NCBI RefSeq assembly: GCF_016756595.1
Contig: NZ_AP023257.1
Coordinates: 186,001 to 250,000, forward strand
Reading direction: 5' to 3'
DNA: 64,000 bases
From: Mesorhizobium sp. L-2-11
GTDB taxonomy: Bacteria > Pseudomonadota > Alphaproteobacteria > Rhizobiales > Rhizobiaceae
Position numbers and translations under genes: made by a program. The notes under the pieces were generated by a model. The model ran no database searches. It saw only the letters and a list, made by a program, of their open reading frames with translations, and had not been told where the DNA came from. This document shows, piece after piece, positions 27,152 through 36,329 of the stretch. The first letter of the stretch is position 1. The number at the start of each line of letters is the position of its first letter.

Positions 27152-28608
27152 CCGGCCATTTCCTTTCCTGCTATCCGGCTCGCCGCCCGCAGGGAGAGGG
27201 CCGCCGCCGTCAGGCTCGGGTTGGCGCAGGAACAGCTTGGATATGTGCTCGAGCCGACGATAACCAGGTTCCTGAGCTGATGGTGGATCATGTCGCGATC
27301 AACGACCGAATCCGCCGGGCTCGAGCCCATCCGCAACGTCCCCTGGACATGCGACTCGGTGCGCCGGATGCCGCGATCGAAGATCTCTTCGACCGGCAGC
27401 GGCGCCAGAAGCGCTGCCAATTTCTGCTTTGCCTGCGCCATGCCCTTGACGGCATAGTCGGATGCTCCCGCGAAACTGACGAAGGCGTTTTCATCCTCGT
27501 CGAGAATCACGAGATTTTCCGGGTCGAGCAGGTCTTCGGTAACAATGATGAGGGGAAGCGTCTGACGGACACGTCCCTTTTCGGGGCGCATCCCGTGCTG
27601 CCAGCGGTTTTCGAAATAGACCAGCGCCGCCGCATGGTCTGATCTGTGAGCGCCGTCATAAAGGCCGAAATTCAAGCCGGTGGTGATGGTGCTTCCGTCG
27701 AAATTGTCGACACCGTCGAGATAGGCTTCGAAATTCCATCCGTAGGATTCGTGCAGGCCGCGCCCGACGAATTCGCCCGACAGGCCGGACCGCAACATGA
27801 TCGCCGGGCTCTGGATGGCATTGGCACCCAGAATGAAAAGATCGCCGCTGACCGAATATTCCTTGCCCTCATGCACGAATGCGACCGAACGGACCGAACC
27901 GCCGACATGGTCGAGCCGGCGCACTTCAGCGCCAAGGCAGACCGAAACGTCAGGATGCTCGAAGACGTGCATCAGGCCATTGTTGGCGGTGAATTTGGCA
28001 TCGACCGGGCATAATCCGCATCGCAAATTGGCGCAGCACGAAGACCGCTGCGCGGTCGGCACGCGCGCCCGGGCTGTCGGCATGACAAAATGCTGGTCCG
28101 GCTGCGCCGCTTTCATCATCCGGTCCGGCGTCGACATGTGATGCGGTGGCTGGGGAAATGGCCTGGAACGCGGCATCATCGCCGCCATGTCGGGGTCGCC
28201 TGAAATCGACATGACATCCTCTGCATCGCAGTAGAACGGCTCGAGCTCGTCATAGCTGATCGGCCAATCGTTACCGACGCCGTAGAGGCTTTTCAGCCTG
28301 AAGTCGTTCGGATGAAAGCGCGGCGTCTGCGCGAACCAGCAGTTCGTTCCGCCACCCAATCCGATGGTATAGTTCCACGGCTTGTCTGAGTTGGTCTTGT
28401 AGGTGGTCTCGTCCTCGATGTCGGTGTTGACGTTCTGCTCGAGCTGCCAATCATGCGTGTTGTGCCGGCCCCATTCCAGAACCAGAATGCGTGCCTTTCT
28501 CTGCTTGGCGAACGCATGCAGGAAGAAGGCCGAGCCGAAACCGGAACCGACGGCGACAAGATCGAAATGCTCGTTGGCGATCTGTTCCGGCCTGATGCCC
28601 AGCACCAT
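27148..28608 (-). CDS. GMC-family FAD-dependent oxidoreductase
   Basis: A 486-residue flavoprotein. The FAD Rossmann motif is VAVGSGFGSAFFLHAF (about residue 18), the second FAD contact is GLGGGTNCWFAQTPRF, and the C-terminus reads VIVGSSTYPSCSCANPSLT with conserved glucose-methanol-choline ending. A Cys-rich segment CCANLRCGLCPVDAK at about residue 195 resembles the cluster-binding loop of dehydrogenase-type GMC enzymes. The substrate is unknown; sugar or sugar-alcohol oxidation is typical. Its place in the exo region suggests oxidation of a polysaccharide precursor or product (inference). Confidence 0.82.
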   Translation of the reverse strand: MVLGIRPEQIANEHFDLVAVGSGFGSAFFLHAFAKQRKARILVLEWGRHNTHDWQLEQNVNTDIEDETTYKTNSDKPWNYTIGLGGGTNCWFAQTPRFHPNDFRLKSLYGVGNDWPISYDELEPFYCDAEDVMSISGDPDMAAMMPRSRPFPQPPHHMSTPDRMMKAAQPDQHFVMPTARARVPTAQRSSCCANLRCGLCPVDAKFTANNGLMHVFEHPDVSVCLGAEVRRLDHVGGSVRSVAFVHEGKEYSVSGDLFILGANAIQSPAIMLRSGLSGEFVGRGLHESYGWNFEAYLDGVDNFDGSTITTGLNFGLYDGAHRSDHAAALVYFENRWQHGMRPEKGRVRQTLPLIIVTEDLLDPENLVILDEDENAFVSFAGASDYAVKGMAQAKQKLAALLAPLPVEEIFDRGIRRTESHVQGTLRMGSSPADSVVDRDMIHHQLRNLVIVGSSTYPSCSCANPSLTAAALSLRAASRIAGKEMAG

Positions 28609-28699
28609 CAGAGAAGACCCCTTGTTGACACGGGCGCGTTCATGGAAGCCTTCGCGACCATCCTTGATGTCCTAGCCGGCCGGCCTGTACCGCATGGTC

Positions 28700-30031
28700 T
28701 CACGCCGCCATCCTGCCGATCGAGTGGTATTCGATGCCGTAGCGAGTGATGATCTTGGGATCGTAGAGGTTTCGGCCGTCGAAGATGATCGGCGTGGACA
28801 GCGCATCCTTGATCGCGTCGAACGACGGCGCCTGGAAGGTCTTCCAGTCGGTGGCGATCATGAGCGCATCGGCGCCACGCAGTGCCGCCTCCTTGGTCCC
28901 GCACAAGAGCAGATCCTCGCGCAGTCCGTAGATGGCCTGGCATTCCTGCATCGCCTCAGGATCGTAAGCCTGCACTTTGGCGCCGGCCTTCCAGAGCGCT
29001 TCCATGAGAACCCGAGCCGGCGCCTCGCGCATATCGTCGGTATTGGGCTTGAAGGCCAGGCCCCACAGCGCAAAAGTCTTGCCCTTCAGATTCCCCTTGA
29101 AATAGCGGTTCACCTTATCGAACAGGACCGATTTCTGTTCGTTGTTGCGTTCCTCGACGGCGCGCAGCAGCTTGGCGTCGAATTTGACGCCTTCGGCGGT
29201 CTTGATCAGGGCGCGCACATCCTTGGGGAAGCACGAGCCGCCATAACCGAGGCCCGGATAGATGAAGTGGTAGCCGATGCGCGGATCGCTGCCGATGCCC
29301 TTGCGGACCTCCTCGATGTCGGCGCCGAGTTCCTCGGCCAAATTGGCCATTTCGTTCATGAAGCTGATCTTGGTCGCCAGCATGCAATTGGCCGCGTATT
29401 TGGTGAACTCGGCGCTGCGCACATCCATCACGATCATCTTCTCGTGGTTGCGGTTGAATGGAGCGTAAAGCTCACGCATCACCGCCTCGGTGTCCTCGCT
29501 GCCGGTGCCGACGATAATGCGGTCGGGCTTCATGCAGTCGGCCACCGCGGAGCCTTCCTTGAGGAATTCCGGATTGGAGGCGACGTCGAAAGTAAGATCC
29601 TCGCGGCCCCGCGCCTTCAGCGTCGCAGCGATCCTGGCCTTTATCTTTTCGCAGGTGCCGACCGGCACGGTCGACTTGCCGACGACGATCTTGGGCCCGG
29701 CCATCTCCCGGCCGATGGCCTCGGCAACGGCCAGCACATATTTGAGGTCGGCCGAACCATCCTCGCCCGGAGGGGTGCCGACTGCGATCATCTGGATCTG
29801 GCCATGCTTGACGGCGGCCGCGGCGTCGGTGGTGAACTTGATGCGGCCGGCCGCATGGTTCTCCTTGACTAGGTTTTCGAGCCCGGGCTCGAAAATCGGG
29901 ATGAGGCCCTGATTGAGCCGCTCCACCTTTTTCGCGTCGATGTCGACGCATACTACCTGATGGCCGACTTCGGCAAGCACCGCCGCCTGCACCAGACCGA
30001 CATAGCCGATTCCAAAGACCGTCAAATTCAT
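28700..30031 (-). CDS. ugd: UDP-glucose 6-dehydrogenase
   Basis: A 443-residue cytoplasmic enzyme oxidising UDP-glucose to UDP-glucuronate with two NAD. The NAD motif is [16 protein letters not shown], and the catalytic Cys lies in [14 protein letters not shown] (about residue 262). The conserved EFLKEGSAV and [13 protein letters not shown] segments are present. UDP-glucuronate is not a building block of S. meliloti succinoglycan, so the polymer here, or a second polymer such as capsule or LPS, probably contains uronic acid (inference). It shares the UDP-glucose pool with exoN. Confidence 0.95.
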   Translation of the reverse strand: MNLTVFGIGYVGLVQAAVLAEVGHQVVCVDIDAKKVERLNQGLIPIFEPGLENLVKENHAAGRIKFTTDAAAAVKHGQIQMIAVGTPPGEDGSADLKYVLAVAEAIGREMAGPKIVVGKSTVPVGTCEKIKARIAATLKARGREDLTFDVASNPEFLKEGSAVADCMKPDRIIVGTGSEDTEAVMRELYAPFNRNHEKMIVMDVRSAEFTKYAANCMLATKISFMNEMANLAEELGADIEEVRKGIGSDPRIGYHFIYPGLGYGGSCFPKDVRALIKTAEGVKFDAKLLRAVEERNNEQKSVLFDKVNRYFKGNLKGKTFALWGLAFKPNTDDMREAPARVLMEALWKAGAKVQAYDPEAMQECQAIYGLREDLLLCGTKEAALRGADALMIATDWKTFQAPSFDAIKDALSTPIIFDGRNLYDPKIITRYGIEYHSIGRMAA

Positions 30032-30080
30032 GTGATTTCATTCCTGTTCAAGGCTTCGGAGCGCTTTCGGCCCGGCCGGT

Positions 30081-30962
30081 TCAGATTGGTCTTTGCTTAA
30101 TGCTGCATGCCAGCGATTCCGGAAACTGGCATGGCTGGCCGAGCGCCGTGAATGCGACGCGATCCACTTGCAAGGTAAGCTTGCGACCCGGATCCGAAAA
30201 CGGCCCCAGCCATTCTCTCATCGTGTCGCTGCCCCAAAGGCTAAAAAATATCTTTTGCGCATGGCTGGGCAGCTTTGCCGGATCGGTGATCGTGTTCACC
30301 AGATCGCCATTGACGTACCAGCGCAGCCGGTCCTTCTCCCAGACGAAGGCGTAATCGTTGAAAGCCTTGTCGGTGCCGCCAGCAACATCCACCACTTTCT
30401 CATTATTGCCCTTGCCAGATATGTAGGCGTTGACCTGCACTTTGGAGGTGTCCTTGGTCAGCACCTCGAAGTCGATTTCATCCCACGGCTGCTTATCTCG
30501 GGGGCCGATGTAGGTGAAGAAGGAGGCGTTGATGCCAGAGCCCGAATCGGTTTTCATCCGCGCCTCATAGGTGCCATAGCCGAAGCGCTGCTTGGATTGG
30601 ATCTCGCCGCAGGCAAAGTCGCGATCCTTCACCTTCTGCTTTTCGAAACCGAGCGTCAGCATGCCATTGGAAAGCTTGACCTGTTTTTTGGACCAGATGC
30701 AGTTCTGATACTTGCCGTTCGCCCAGCCGTCGGCAATGTACCAACGCGCCCGGTCGAAGCTGGTGAAATCATCGACGAACGATGGCGCAGTCGGGATGTC
30801 CTGCGAACGGGAAGGGGTCGGGCCCGCAAGCAGGCTGCCGAGTGCGACCAGCACAAACGCGCCGCCCGAACATAGCTGCCGCAGTTTCCCTTGCCTCATC
30901 AAGTGCGTGAACGGCCGGTCGCCGGTTGCTGGGGTGGACGTGCTTTTCGAATCCGCGTTCAT
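30081..30962 (-). CDS. exoK: Secreted GH16 endo-beta-glycanase, ExoK-like
   Basis: A 293-residue family 16 glycoside hydrolase. The N-terminus has a long basic leader then a hydrophobic signal segment (AFVLVALGSLLAGPTPS). The catalytic motif is WDEIDFEVL (about residue 165), whose first Glu is the nucleophile and second the acid/base. GYGTYEARMK and FHDY-type strands (FNDYAFVWEKD) complete the jelly roll. In S. meliloti ExoK cuts nascent succinoglycan to low-molecular-weight forms. Start set at ATG 30962, preceded by AAGGTGAG. Confidence 0.9.
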   Translation of the reverse strand: MNADSKSTSTPATGDRPFTHLMRQGKLRQLCSGGAFVLVALGSLLAGPTPSRSQDIPTAPSFVDDFTSFDRARWYIADGWANGKYQNCIWSKKQVKLSNGMLTLGFEKQKVKDRDFACGEIQSKQRFGYGTYEARMKTDSGSGINASFFTYIGPRDKQPWDEIDFEVLTKDTSKVQVNAYISGKGNNEKVVDVAGGTDKAFNDYAFVWEKDRLRWYVNGDLVNTITDPAKLPSHAQKIFFSLWGSDTMREWLGPFSDPGRKLTLQVDRVAFTALGQPCQFPESLACSIKQRPI

Positions 30963-31108
30963 ACCAAACTCACCTTGTGCTGTGCGCCCCCCCAACCCAA
31001 AGTCGATGTTCAAAACCATGACGAAACGAGCTGATCTTTGACCTTCTGCCGGTAGCTTCCCCGGTGGCCTGGTTGTTGCCAGTGGCGCCACCCAAGATCT
31101 TTGAAATT

Positions 31109-31507
31109 TCACCCCGCGCCGGCGGCCGGATTGGCGAAATCAGCCTTGGTGGGCGAGCTACGATGGGCGCCTTCGTCGAAGATAGCATCCAGCGAATGCC
31201 GCAGACCCTTCATCAATTCGTTCTGGCGCGCGAGCGCCGCGATGCGCCGCTCGTAATTCAGGATCGACTTGGTCAGTTCGCTGACCTCGGAGGATCTGCT
31301 GGAGGAGGCCGCGCCATTTTCCATCGCCTCGACCAGGAAGGCTGCGTTGGTGGCCTTTGTCCGGTAGCGATTCTCAAGCCCGTTTTTCTCCGCCTCGATC
31401 TCGGCTGCGATCTGGTCAAGCAGCTTTGCCAGGCGGTCAAGGCGCGAGACATCGGTCTGCCTGTCTCGAGCCGGATCCCTTGATCTGAAGCCAAATATCG
31501 GGGCCAT
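31109..31507 (-). CDS. Hypothetical coiled-coil protein upstream of exoK
   Basis: A 132-residue soluble protein. Residues 20-95 are rich in heptad-like Leu and charged residues (RLDRLAKLLDQIAAEIEAEK, LTKSILNYERRIAALARQ), predicting a coiled coil. I recognise no family. It is 146 bp upstream of exoK on the same strand, so co-transcription is possible but the gap is wide. The TGCTGCACCGCAACA motif lies 119 bp before its start. Confidence 0.55.
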   Translation of the reverse strand: MAPIFGFRSRDPARDRQTDVSRLDRLAKLLDQIAAEIEAEKNGLENRYRTKATNAAFLVEAMENGAASSSRSSEVSELTKSILNYERRIAALARQNELMKGLRHSLDAIFDEGAHRSSPTKADFANPAAGAG

Positions 31508-31625
31508 GCGCTCAGTTTCCTGTCATAGCCGGCCTAAGCCCGAACGGGCCAAAAAAGTTCTTGTCGCATCGTCCAGCTCCTCTGACAGGCGGACATTTTC
31601 GGCCGATTCAAACAGCAATGAAAAT

Positions 31626-31640
31626 TGCTGCACCGCAACA
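31626..31640. promoter_or_regulatory. TGCTGCACCGCAACA motif upstream of the exoK unit
   Basis: It differs by one base from the 15-mer in front of exoL/exoT and exoY. It lies in the 251-bp gap between the coiled-coil gene (31507) and exoU. It probably belongs to the promoter of the leftward 31507-exoK unit. Binding protein unknown. Confidence 0.5.
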
Positions 31641-31758
31641 TACATGCCATTCCCGAAGCGAGTAGGCAACCATCTAGTGCGGCGAATCGGAAATTCGCAT
31701 CGCTTTGAGGCAGGTTAAGGACCTGTTGACATGATCGGCATGGCGCCGGCGGACCAGC

Positions 31759-32772
31759 TCAAGCCTCGCCGACCGGGCTGGTTGCGGCCATGAGAAAGCG
31801 CCGCGGCGGCACAGGCTGATTCGAGCCAAAGCCGGCGCGGCGAAACAGCGCATCCAGCTTGTCGGCGGCCACGCCGCGAACGATGGGGATGAGATTGGAT
31901 TGGCTGGCCAGGGCGTAGGCCGCAGCCGCTGTCAGCCCTTTCTCGTTCTTCAGGTCGAGGAAGTTTCGCAACCGATATTTGTCGCGCACCTGCCGTTCGT
32001 GCTTTCTGAGCACGGCCTTGGAGCCTTCCGGCAGACTGTCGATCGCCAGCAGCGCCAGATCGGCGTCGGCCAGACGCTTGAGATCCTGCGTCTTGTGCTG
32101 GCCGCTCAGCGAATCCGCGCGAACGATTGCGCCGTAACCGCAGGACCTGATGACCTTGAAACGCGCCCCGCAGGCAACCGCGCGCGCGTAAAGTTCATAG
32201 TCTTCGCCCAGCCGCAGGTTTTCGTCATAGCGCAGCCCATGCCGGTCCAGAAAAGCGCGGCTAATCACCGGCTTGAGGAAACCCAACTCCCCTCTCTGCA
32301 CACGACGACTGGAAATGTTGCCTTCGATGAAGCGCTCGAAATCGAGAAATTCCGGGTCGGCCGAAAACCGCGGAGCGGTGATTTTTGAAACGTCGGTCGC
32401 CGCATCGTCCCTGATCATCATGATGTTGTCGGCAGCGAAATCCCAATCAGCGTTGGCGAACAACTCGCGAAATCTGCCCACGAGAAAAAAATCGTCGGCG
32501 TCCAGAATGCTGATGAACGGCGATTTGGAGCTGGCGATCGCGACGTTGCGGGCGAAGGAAGGACCGCCGTTGACGTCGAGCCGGATGACGGAAAGCCTGC
32601 CGCTGCCATCGTCGGCCGCCCGAGCGACTTTCGCGGTATCGTCAGTGGAGGCGTCATCAACGACGACGACTTCGGCCACCTCCGGCTCGCGCAAGGCCGA
32701 TGCGATGGCAACCGCAATTGTCCGCGCCGCGTTGCGGGCGGCGATGATCACGCAGACTTCCGGTTCTGTCAT
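31759..32772 (-). CDS. exoU: GT2 glucosyltransferase, ExoU-like
   Basis: A 337-residue family 2 glycosyltransferase. It begins VCVIIAARNAARTIAVAI, with donor-site motif VVVVDDASTDDTA and the DxD region FISILDADDFFLVGR (about residue 95). The C-terminal motif is GEDYELYARAVACG. The opening is close to what I recall of S. meliloti ExoU, which adds the sixth sugar. I start at ATG 32772, preceded by GAGG, which drops an upstream extension of 39 codons. Confidence 0.82.
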   Translation of the reverse strand: MTEPEVCVIIAARNAARTIAVAIASALREPEVAEVVVVDDASTDDTAKVARAADDGSGRLSVIRLDVNGGPSFARNVAIASSKSPFISILDADDFFLVGRFRELFANADWDFAADNIMMIRDDAATDVSKITAPRFSADPEFLDFERFIEGNISSRRVQRGELGFLKPVISRAFLDRHGLRYDENLRLGEDYELYARAVACGARFKVIRSCGYGAIVRADSLSGQHKTQDLKRLADADLALLAIDSLPEGSKAVLRKHERQVRDKYRLRNFLDLKNEKGLTAAAAYALASQSNLIPIVRGVAADKLDALFRRAGFGSNQPVPPRRFLMAATSPVGEA

Positions 32773-33199
32773 CAATTCGCCTCTCGACTGCACAGGTAGC
32801 TCCGAATTTCCCCCTTTGATGTCCAATGCAGCTCTCGTCTCACTGACTGCCCGGCTGTACGAAAACATCAGCCGGCGTTTATGCTGCAATTGCGAAGCAA
32901 AGCATCGTTAAAATCATCCGCTGCGTCCAGTCTTTCCTTTCGGTGTCGTCATGGCGCAGATCGATGGGCGGTGAAATGCCAGCGGATAGGCGGGCCGCTT
33001 CGCACACCGTCCCTGCGCATTCTGGATGGGGCGTCAGCGCATTCGAATCGCTGATCACCAGGTCGATCGACAGAGTTTAGGCAGTGGTGGCTGAGTCAGA
33101 GGATCCGAGGCTGAAGGGGAAATCCGCAAGTCAGTTGCCCAGGATGCTGTCGGGCGGGCAGTCCGCCAGGGACCCGTCCGAACGCCAGCCGCCGTCAGG
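32773..33199. other. 427-bp intergenic region between exoU and exoX, nothing recognised
   Basis: No convincing reading frame, RNA gene, terminator or repeat was seen on either strand. It would hold the exoU promoter and the exoX 3' end. Confidence 0.4.
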
Positions 33200-33472
33200 T
33201 CAGTGGAGGCTTCTCCTGGCGCTGAACTTCTCGCCAGCGGCCGCTTCGGTCGAACTCAGCTTTCGTTCGGCTTCGCGAATCTTGTCGGCCGACGTCGGGG
33301 TATTACTGGCAACCATGGCGAAGACGAGCAGGAAGTAGCCCAGTTGAATGACAATGGCGCAGGCTATAGCGCGAAAAAGCGTTGTGCCTAGCGAAGCGCC
33401 GTCGAGATAAGACCAGGCGACCACGATCGCCACCGCGAAAATCATGCCAACAATGAATTTTGGTAGCGACAT
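33200..33472 (-). CDS. exoX: Exopolysaccharide production repressor, ExoX-like
   Basis: A 90-residue inner-membrane protein with two hydrophobic helices (about residues 5-25, FIVGMIFAVAIVVAWSYL, and 35-58, AIACAIVIQLGYFLLVFAMVA) and a short charged tail. Size, topology and the SLPKFIVGM start fit the ExoX/Psi family of small repressors that act after translation on the ExoY step. It sits divergent from exoY, as in S. meliloti. Start chosen at ATG 33472; an upstream ATG at 33502 would add ten residues. There is no strong ribosome binding site. Confidence 0.8.
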   Translation of the reverse strand: MSLPKFIVGMIFAVAIVVAWSYLDGASLGTTLFRAIACAIVIQLGYFLLVFAMVASNTPTSADKIREAERKLSSTEAAAGEKFSARRSLH

Positions 33473-34075
33473 ACCCGACAGCCCGTCAACCTGCTCAGGC
33501 AAGAATCGATGAATGATTCACCCCGAGCCTCCCTTCGCCATGCGAGCTTGTTGAGGCTACCCGCTTCTTGGCCGGTTGCTTCCGGCCTTCCCACGCTGTC
33601 CATACTCTGACAGAAACAATTTGCAACTCTATTAAGGTGTGCAATAGCGGGCAAGGCCAACTGCAAATTATTTTGGCTAAGTTCGGGGGATCGACTCTGC
33701 CATGTTGCGTTGCACATTTCCGCATCACAACCAATCACCCGGTATGGACTCACTTCAGTAAGAGCCAAAATATTAACCAGTATTTTACTTCAAGCGCGCT
33801 CTACATTTTACAACGCTGCAGCACGATATTTCTCAACCACGCGGCACAAAGAGCGATACGCCCAAAATCAGCCTCAAAATGGCACTACATTTTTCAAGGT
33901 TGCCCATAATTTGTCACGAATGCGCCATAAAAGGCCAAAATTTGCGCAGGATCGGTTTATTATTTAATCAATGCATGACGTGATTATTTCAGGCGCTCAA
34001 GGAATTGTGTGTTGCGATGCAGCATTTTTTTGATATCGTGCGGCAAACCATCCGTTCAACGTATGGAGTTTACGC
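33473..34075. promoter_or_regulatory. AT-rich divergent control region of exoX and exoY
   Basis: About 600 bp with markedly more A+T than its neighbours, especially 33600-34060, with runs such as TTTTTTTGATATC before exoY. No gene is recognisable. The exact 15-mer TGTTGCGATGCAGCA lies at 34010-34024. AT-rich exo promoters are targets of MucR/Ros-type regulators in rhizobia (family knowledge), so such control is plausible. Confidence 0.6.
34010..34024. promoter_or_regulatory. TGTTGCGATGCAGCA motif upstream of exoY
   Basis: Reverse complement of the 15-mer at 21103-21117, identical at all 15 positions, 51 bp before the exoY start. Confidence 0.55.
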
Positions 34076-34750
34076 ATGAGGGACGTAGCCAAGCCGGCCG
34101 ACGCGGATTTTCCGCACGCCGGTATCGACTTTCCACCAATCGGCGGCCTGCTTAAACGCAGCTTCGATATCGCCGGTTCACTGATTGGCCTGGTTGCTCT
34201 CAGTCCGCTGTTTGTGATGGTCGCGCTGCTTGTCAAGTTTTCCGACGGCGGGCCGATTTTCTACGGTCACAGCCGGATCGGGCGGGGAGGACGGATTTTC
34301 CCGTGCCTCAAGTTTCGCACTATGGTACAGAATGGCGAACAGGTGCTGGCGGCATACCTTGCCGCCAACCCGGACGCCAAGGCCGAATGGATAGCTACCC
34401 GCAAGCTCAAGAACGATCCACGCGTCACGCGTGTCGGGGCCGTGCTGAGGAAGCTCAGCCTTGATGAACTGCCGCAGATCATCAACATCCTTCAGGGTGA
34501 CATGAGCCTTGTCGGTCCTCGCCCGGTGGTGCGCGACGAACTCGAAATCTATGGCAGTTCGGCCGTCTATTACCTGAAATCGCGCCCTGGCCTGACCGGA
34601 CTCTGGCAGGTCAGCGGCCGCAATGACGTTTCCTATGACAGCCGCGTCGCATTCGATCGCCACTATGTCGAGAACTGGTCGCTGTTCGAGGACATTCGCA
34701 TCATCATCAAGACCGTGCCTGCCGTCTGGATGTCGCGGGGCTGCTATTGA
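34076..34750 (+). CDS. exoY: Undecaprenyl-phosphate galactosephosphotransferase ExoY
   Basis: A 224-residue bacterial sugar transferase that starts the repeat unit by moving galactose-1-phosphate from UDP-galactose to the lipid carrier. One N-terminal membrane helix (SFDIAGSLIGLVALSPLFVM) precedes the catalytic domain, with LKFRTMV, the DP region KNDPRVTRVGAVLRKLSLDE, LPQIINILQGDMSLVGPRP and the SGRNDVSYDSR end. Full length. It is followed by exoF, as in S. meliloti, and is the first committed step of the polymer. Confidence 0.95.
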   Translation: MRDVAKPADADFPHAGIDFPPIGGLLKRSFDIAGSLIGLVALSPLFVMVALLVKFSDGGPIFYGHSRIGRGGRIFPCLKFRTMVQNGEQVLAAYLAANPDAKAEWIATRKLKNDPRVTRVGAVLRKLSLDELPQIINILQGDMSLVGPRPVVRDELEIYGSSAVYYLKSRPGLTGLWQVSGRNDVSYDSRVAFDRHYVENWSLFEDIRIIIKTVPAVWMSRGCY

Positions 34751-34902
34751 CCGGCCGGGAGCCGGTTATGCGCAGCAGTGACTGTCCCGACGCCAGGCAT
34801 TCTGCAGCAAGCTTCATCGGACCGGGCTAAAGCGAATCGGAAAACGTACAGTTGAAAACAGACATCTTCGAAATCTCCTGGGCCGGCACGGTTAGCAACC
34901 GC

Positions 34903-36126
34903 ATGCGACGGATGCGGCTTATGACCACTTGCCTCGCGCTGGCGCTCGCCGTTCCCCAACTCGCCGCGGCCGACGAGTACCGGCTTGGATCGCAGGACAA
35001 GCTGACCATCCGCGTGGCCGAATGGCAGACCGTTGAAGGCACGTTCCGCGACTGGACGGCCGTCAACGGAGAATACACGGTTGGCCCGTCTGGAACGTTG
35101 TCGGTGCCGTTCGTCGGAGAAATGCCGGCATCCGGCAAGACCACATCCGAGATCGCGGCAGCGATCAGCCAGGCGCTCCAGCGCAAGCTCGCTCTGGCGG
35201 ACCGGCCGGAAGCCTCCGTCGAAATGGCGCAGTACAGGCCGTTCTACATTTCCGGGGAGGTCCAGACGCCTGGCCAGTACCCCTACGTGCCGGACCTGAC
35301 CGTCCTGCGGGCGATGAGCATCGCCGGCGGCGTCCGGCGGGCCGATGGACAGCGGTACGCCCGCGACATGATCAATGCCAAGGGCGAGTTTGACGTTCTC
35401 CAGGACCAACGGGTCCGCCTGATCGTTCGGCGCGCGCGCATCGAAGCGCAGATCGCCGACAAGCCGACATTCGACGTGCCGAAGGAGGTGGCCGATGATC
35501 CGAAGCTGGCAAGCATCGTTGCCGACGAGATGGCGATCCTGACGGCCGATCAAAAGAATCTCAAACTGCGCCTTCAGGCGCTCGACGATTTGAAGAAGTT
35601 GCTGCAGAGCGAGATCGATTCGCTGCAGAAAAAGATCGTCAACCAGCAGCGGCAGGTCGACCTGGCAAAGGAACAGCTCAGCGGCATCGGTTCGCTGGCG
35701 CAAAAGGGCCTTGTGGTCAACACTCGGGTTCTGAATTCGCAGCAAACGATCGCCGATCTGGAAGGACAGATCCTGGATTACGAAACGGCTATCCTCACCG
35801 CCAAGCAGTCGATCAGCAAGGCCAACCAGGACGCCATCGACCTGGAGAACACCCAGAATGCCGACCTCGCCACCGGCCGGCAACAGGCAGAAGCCGATCT
35901 GGCCGAAACAATGCTCAAGATGAACATGCACACCGGCCTGATGGCCGAAGCCATGTCGGGGAACCCGGCGCTACAACGCTATCGCGACGGCGAAGAACCA
36001 ACAATGACGTTTGGCCTGGTCCGGATGGTCGACGGCAAGACCAGCGAAATCGCTGCCAGCGAAGACACGCCCGTACTGCCCGGGGACGTGATCAAGGTAA
36101 AGCTGGCACCGATGGCTAGCCAATAG
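34903..36126 (+). CDS. exoF: Polysaccharide export protein ExoF
   Basis: A 407-residue exported protein of the Wza/polysaccharide-export family. The signal peptide is MRLMTTCLALALAVPQLAAA. The export (SLBB-type) domain follows with YRLGSQDKLTIRVAEW and YISGEVQTPGQYPYV. A long coiled coil at about residues 200-330 (LQALDDLKKLLQSEIDSLQK) matches rhizobial ExoF. It works with ExoP and ExoQ in secretion. I use ATG 34903; a TTG at 34852 would add 17 residues before the signal peptide and has no clear ribosome site. Confidence 0.93.
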   Translation: MRRMRLMTTCLALALAVPQLAAADEYRLGSQDKLTIRVAEWQTVEGTFRDWTAVNGEYTVGPSGTLSVPFVGEMPASGKTTSEIAAAISQALQRKLALADRPEASVEMAQYRPFYISGEVQTPGQYPYVPDLTVLRAMSIAGGVRRADGQRYARDMINAKGEFDVLQDQRVRLIVRRARIEAQIADKPTFDVPKEVADDPKLASIVADEMAILTADQKNLKLRLQALDDLKKLLQSEIDSLQKKIVNQQRQVDLAKEQLSGIGSLAQKGLVVNTRVLNSQQTIADLEGQILDYETAILTAKQSISKANQDAIDLENTQNADLATGRQQAEADLAETMLKMNMHTGLMAEAMSGNPALQRYRDGEEPTMTFGLVRMVDGKTSEIAASEDTPVLPGDVIKVKLAPMASQ

Positions 36127-36329
36127 GCCTTCGAGCGATCGGCCGATCCGATCACGCCGAACAGATTCGATCGGCAAAGAGTTCCACCCGGACGAGTTCG
36201 ACCTTGAACTCGTCGACACTGTGCTCGCTGCCCGACAGGCCAGCCTACCGCCAACTCGGGACGTGAGTAATTACAGCGCAAGGAGATGTTGTGCTTTAGT
36301 TGCTAGTTAAATCCGAGGAGGACGTCGTC

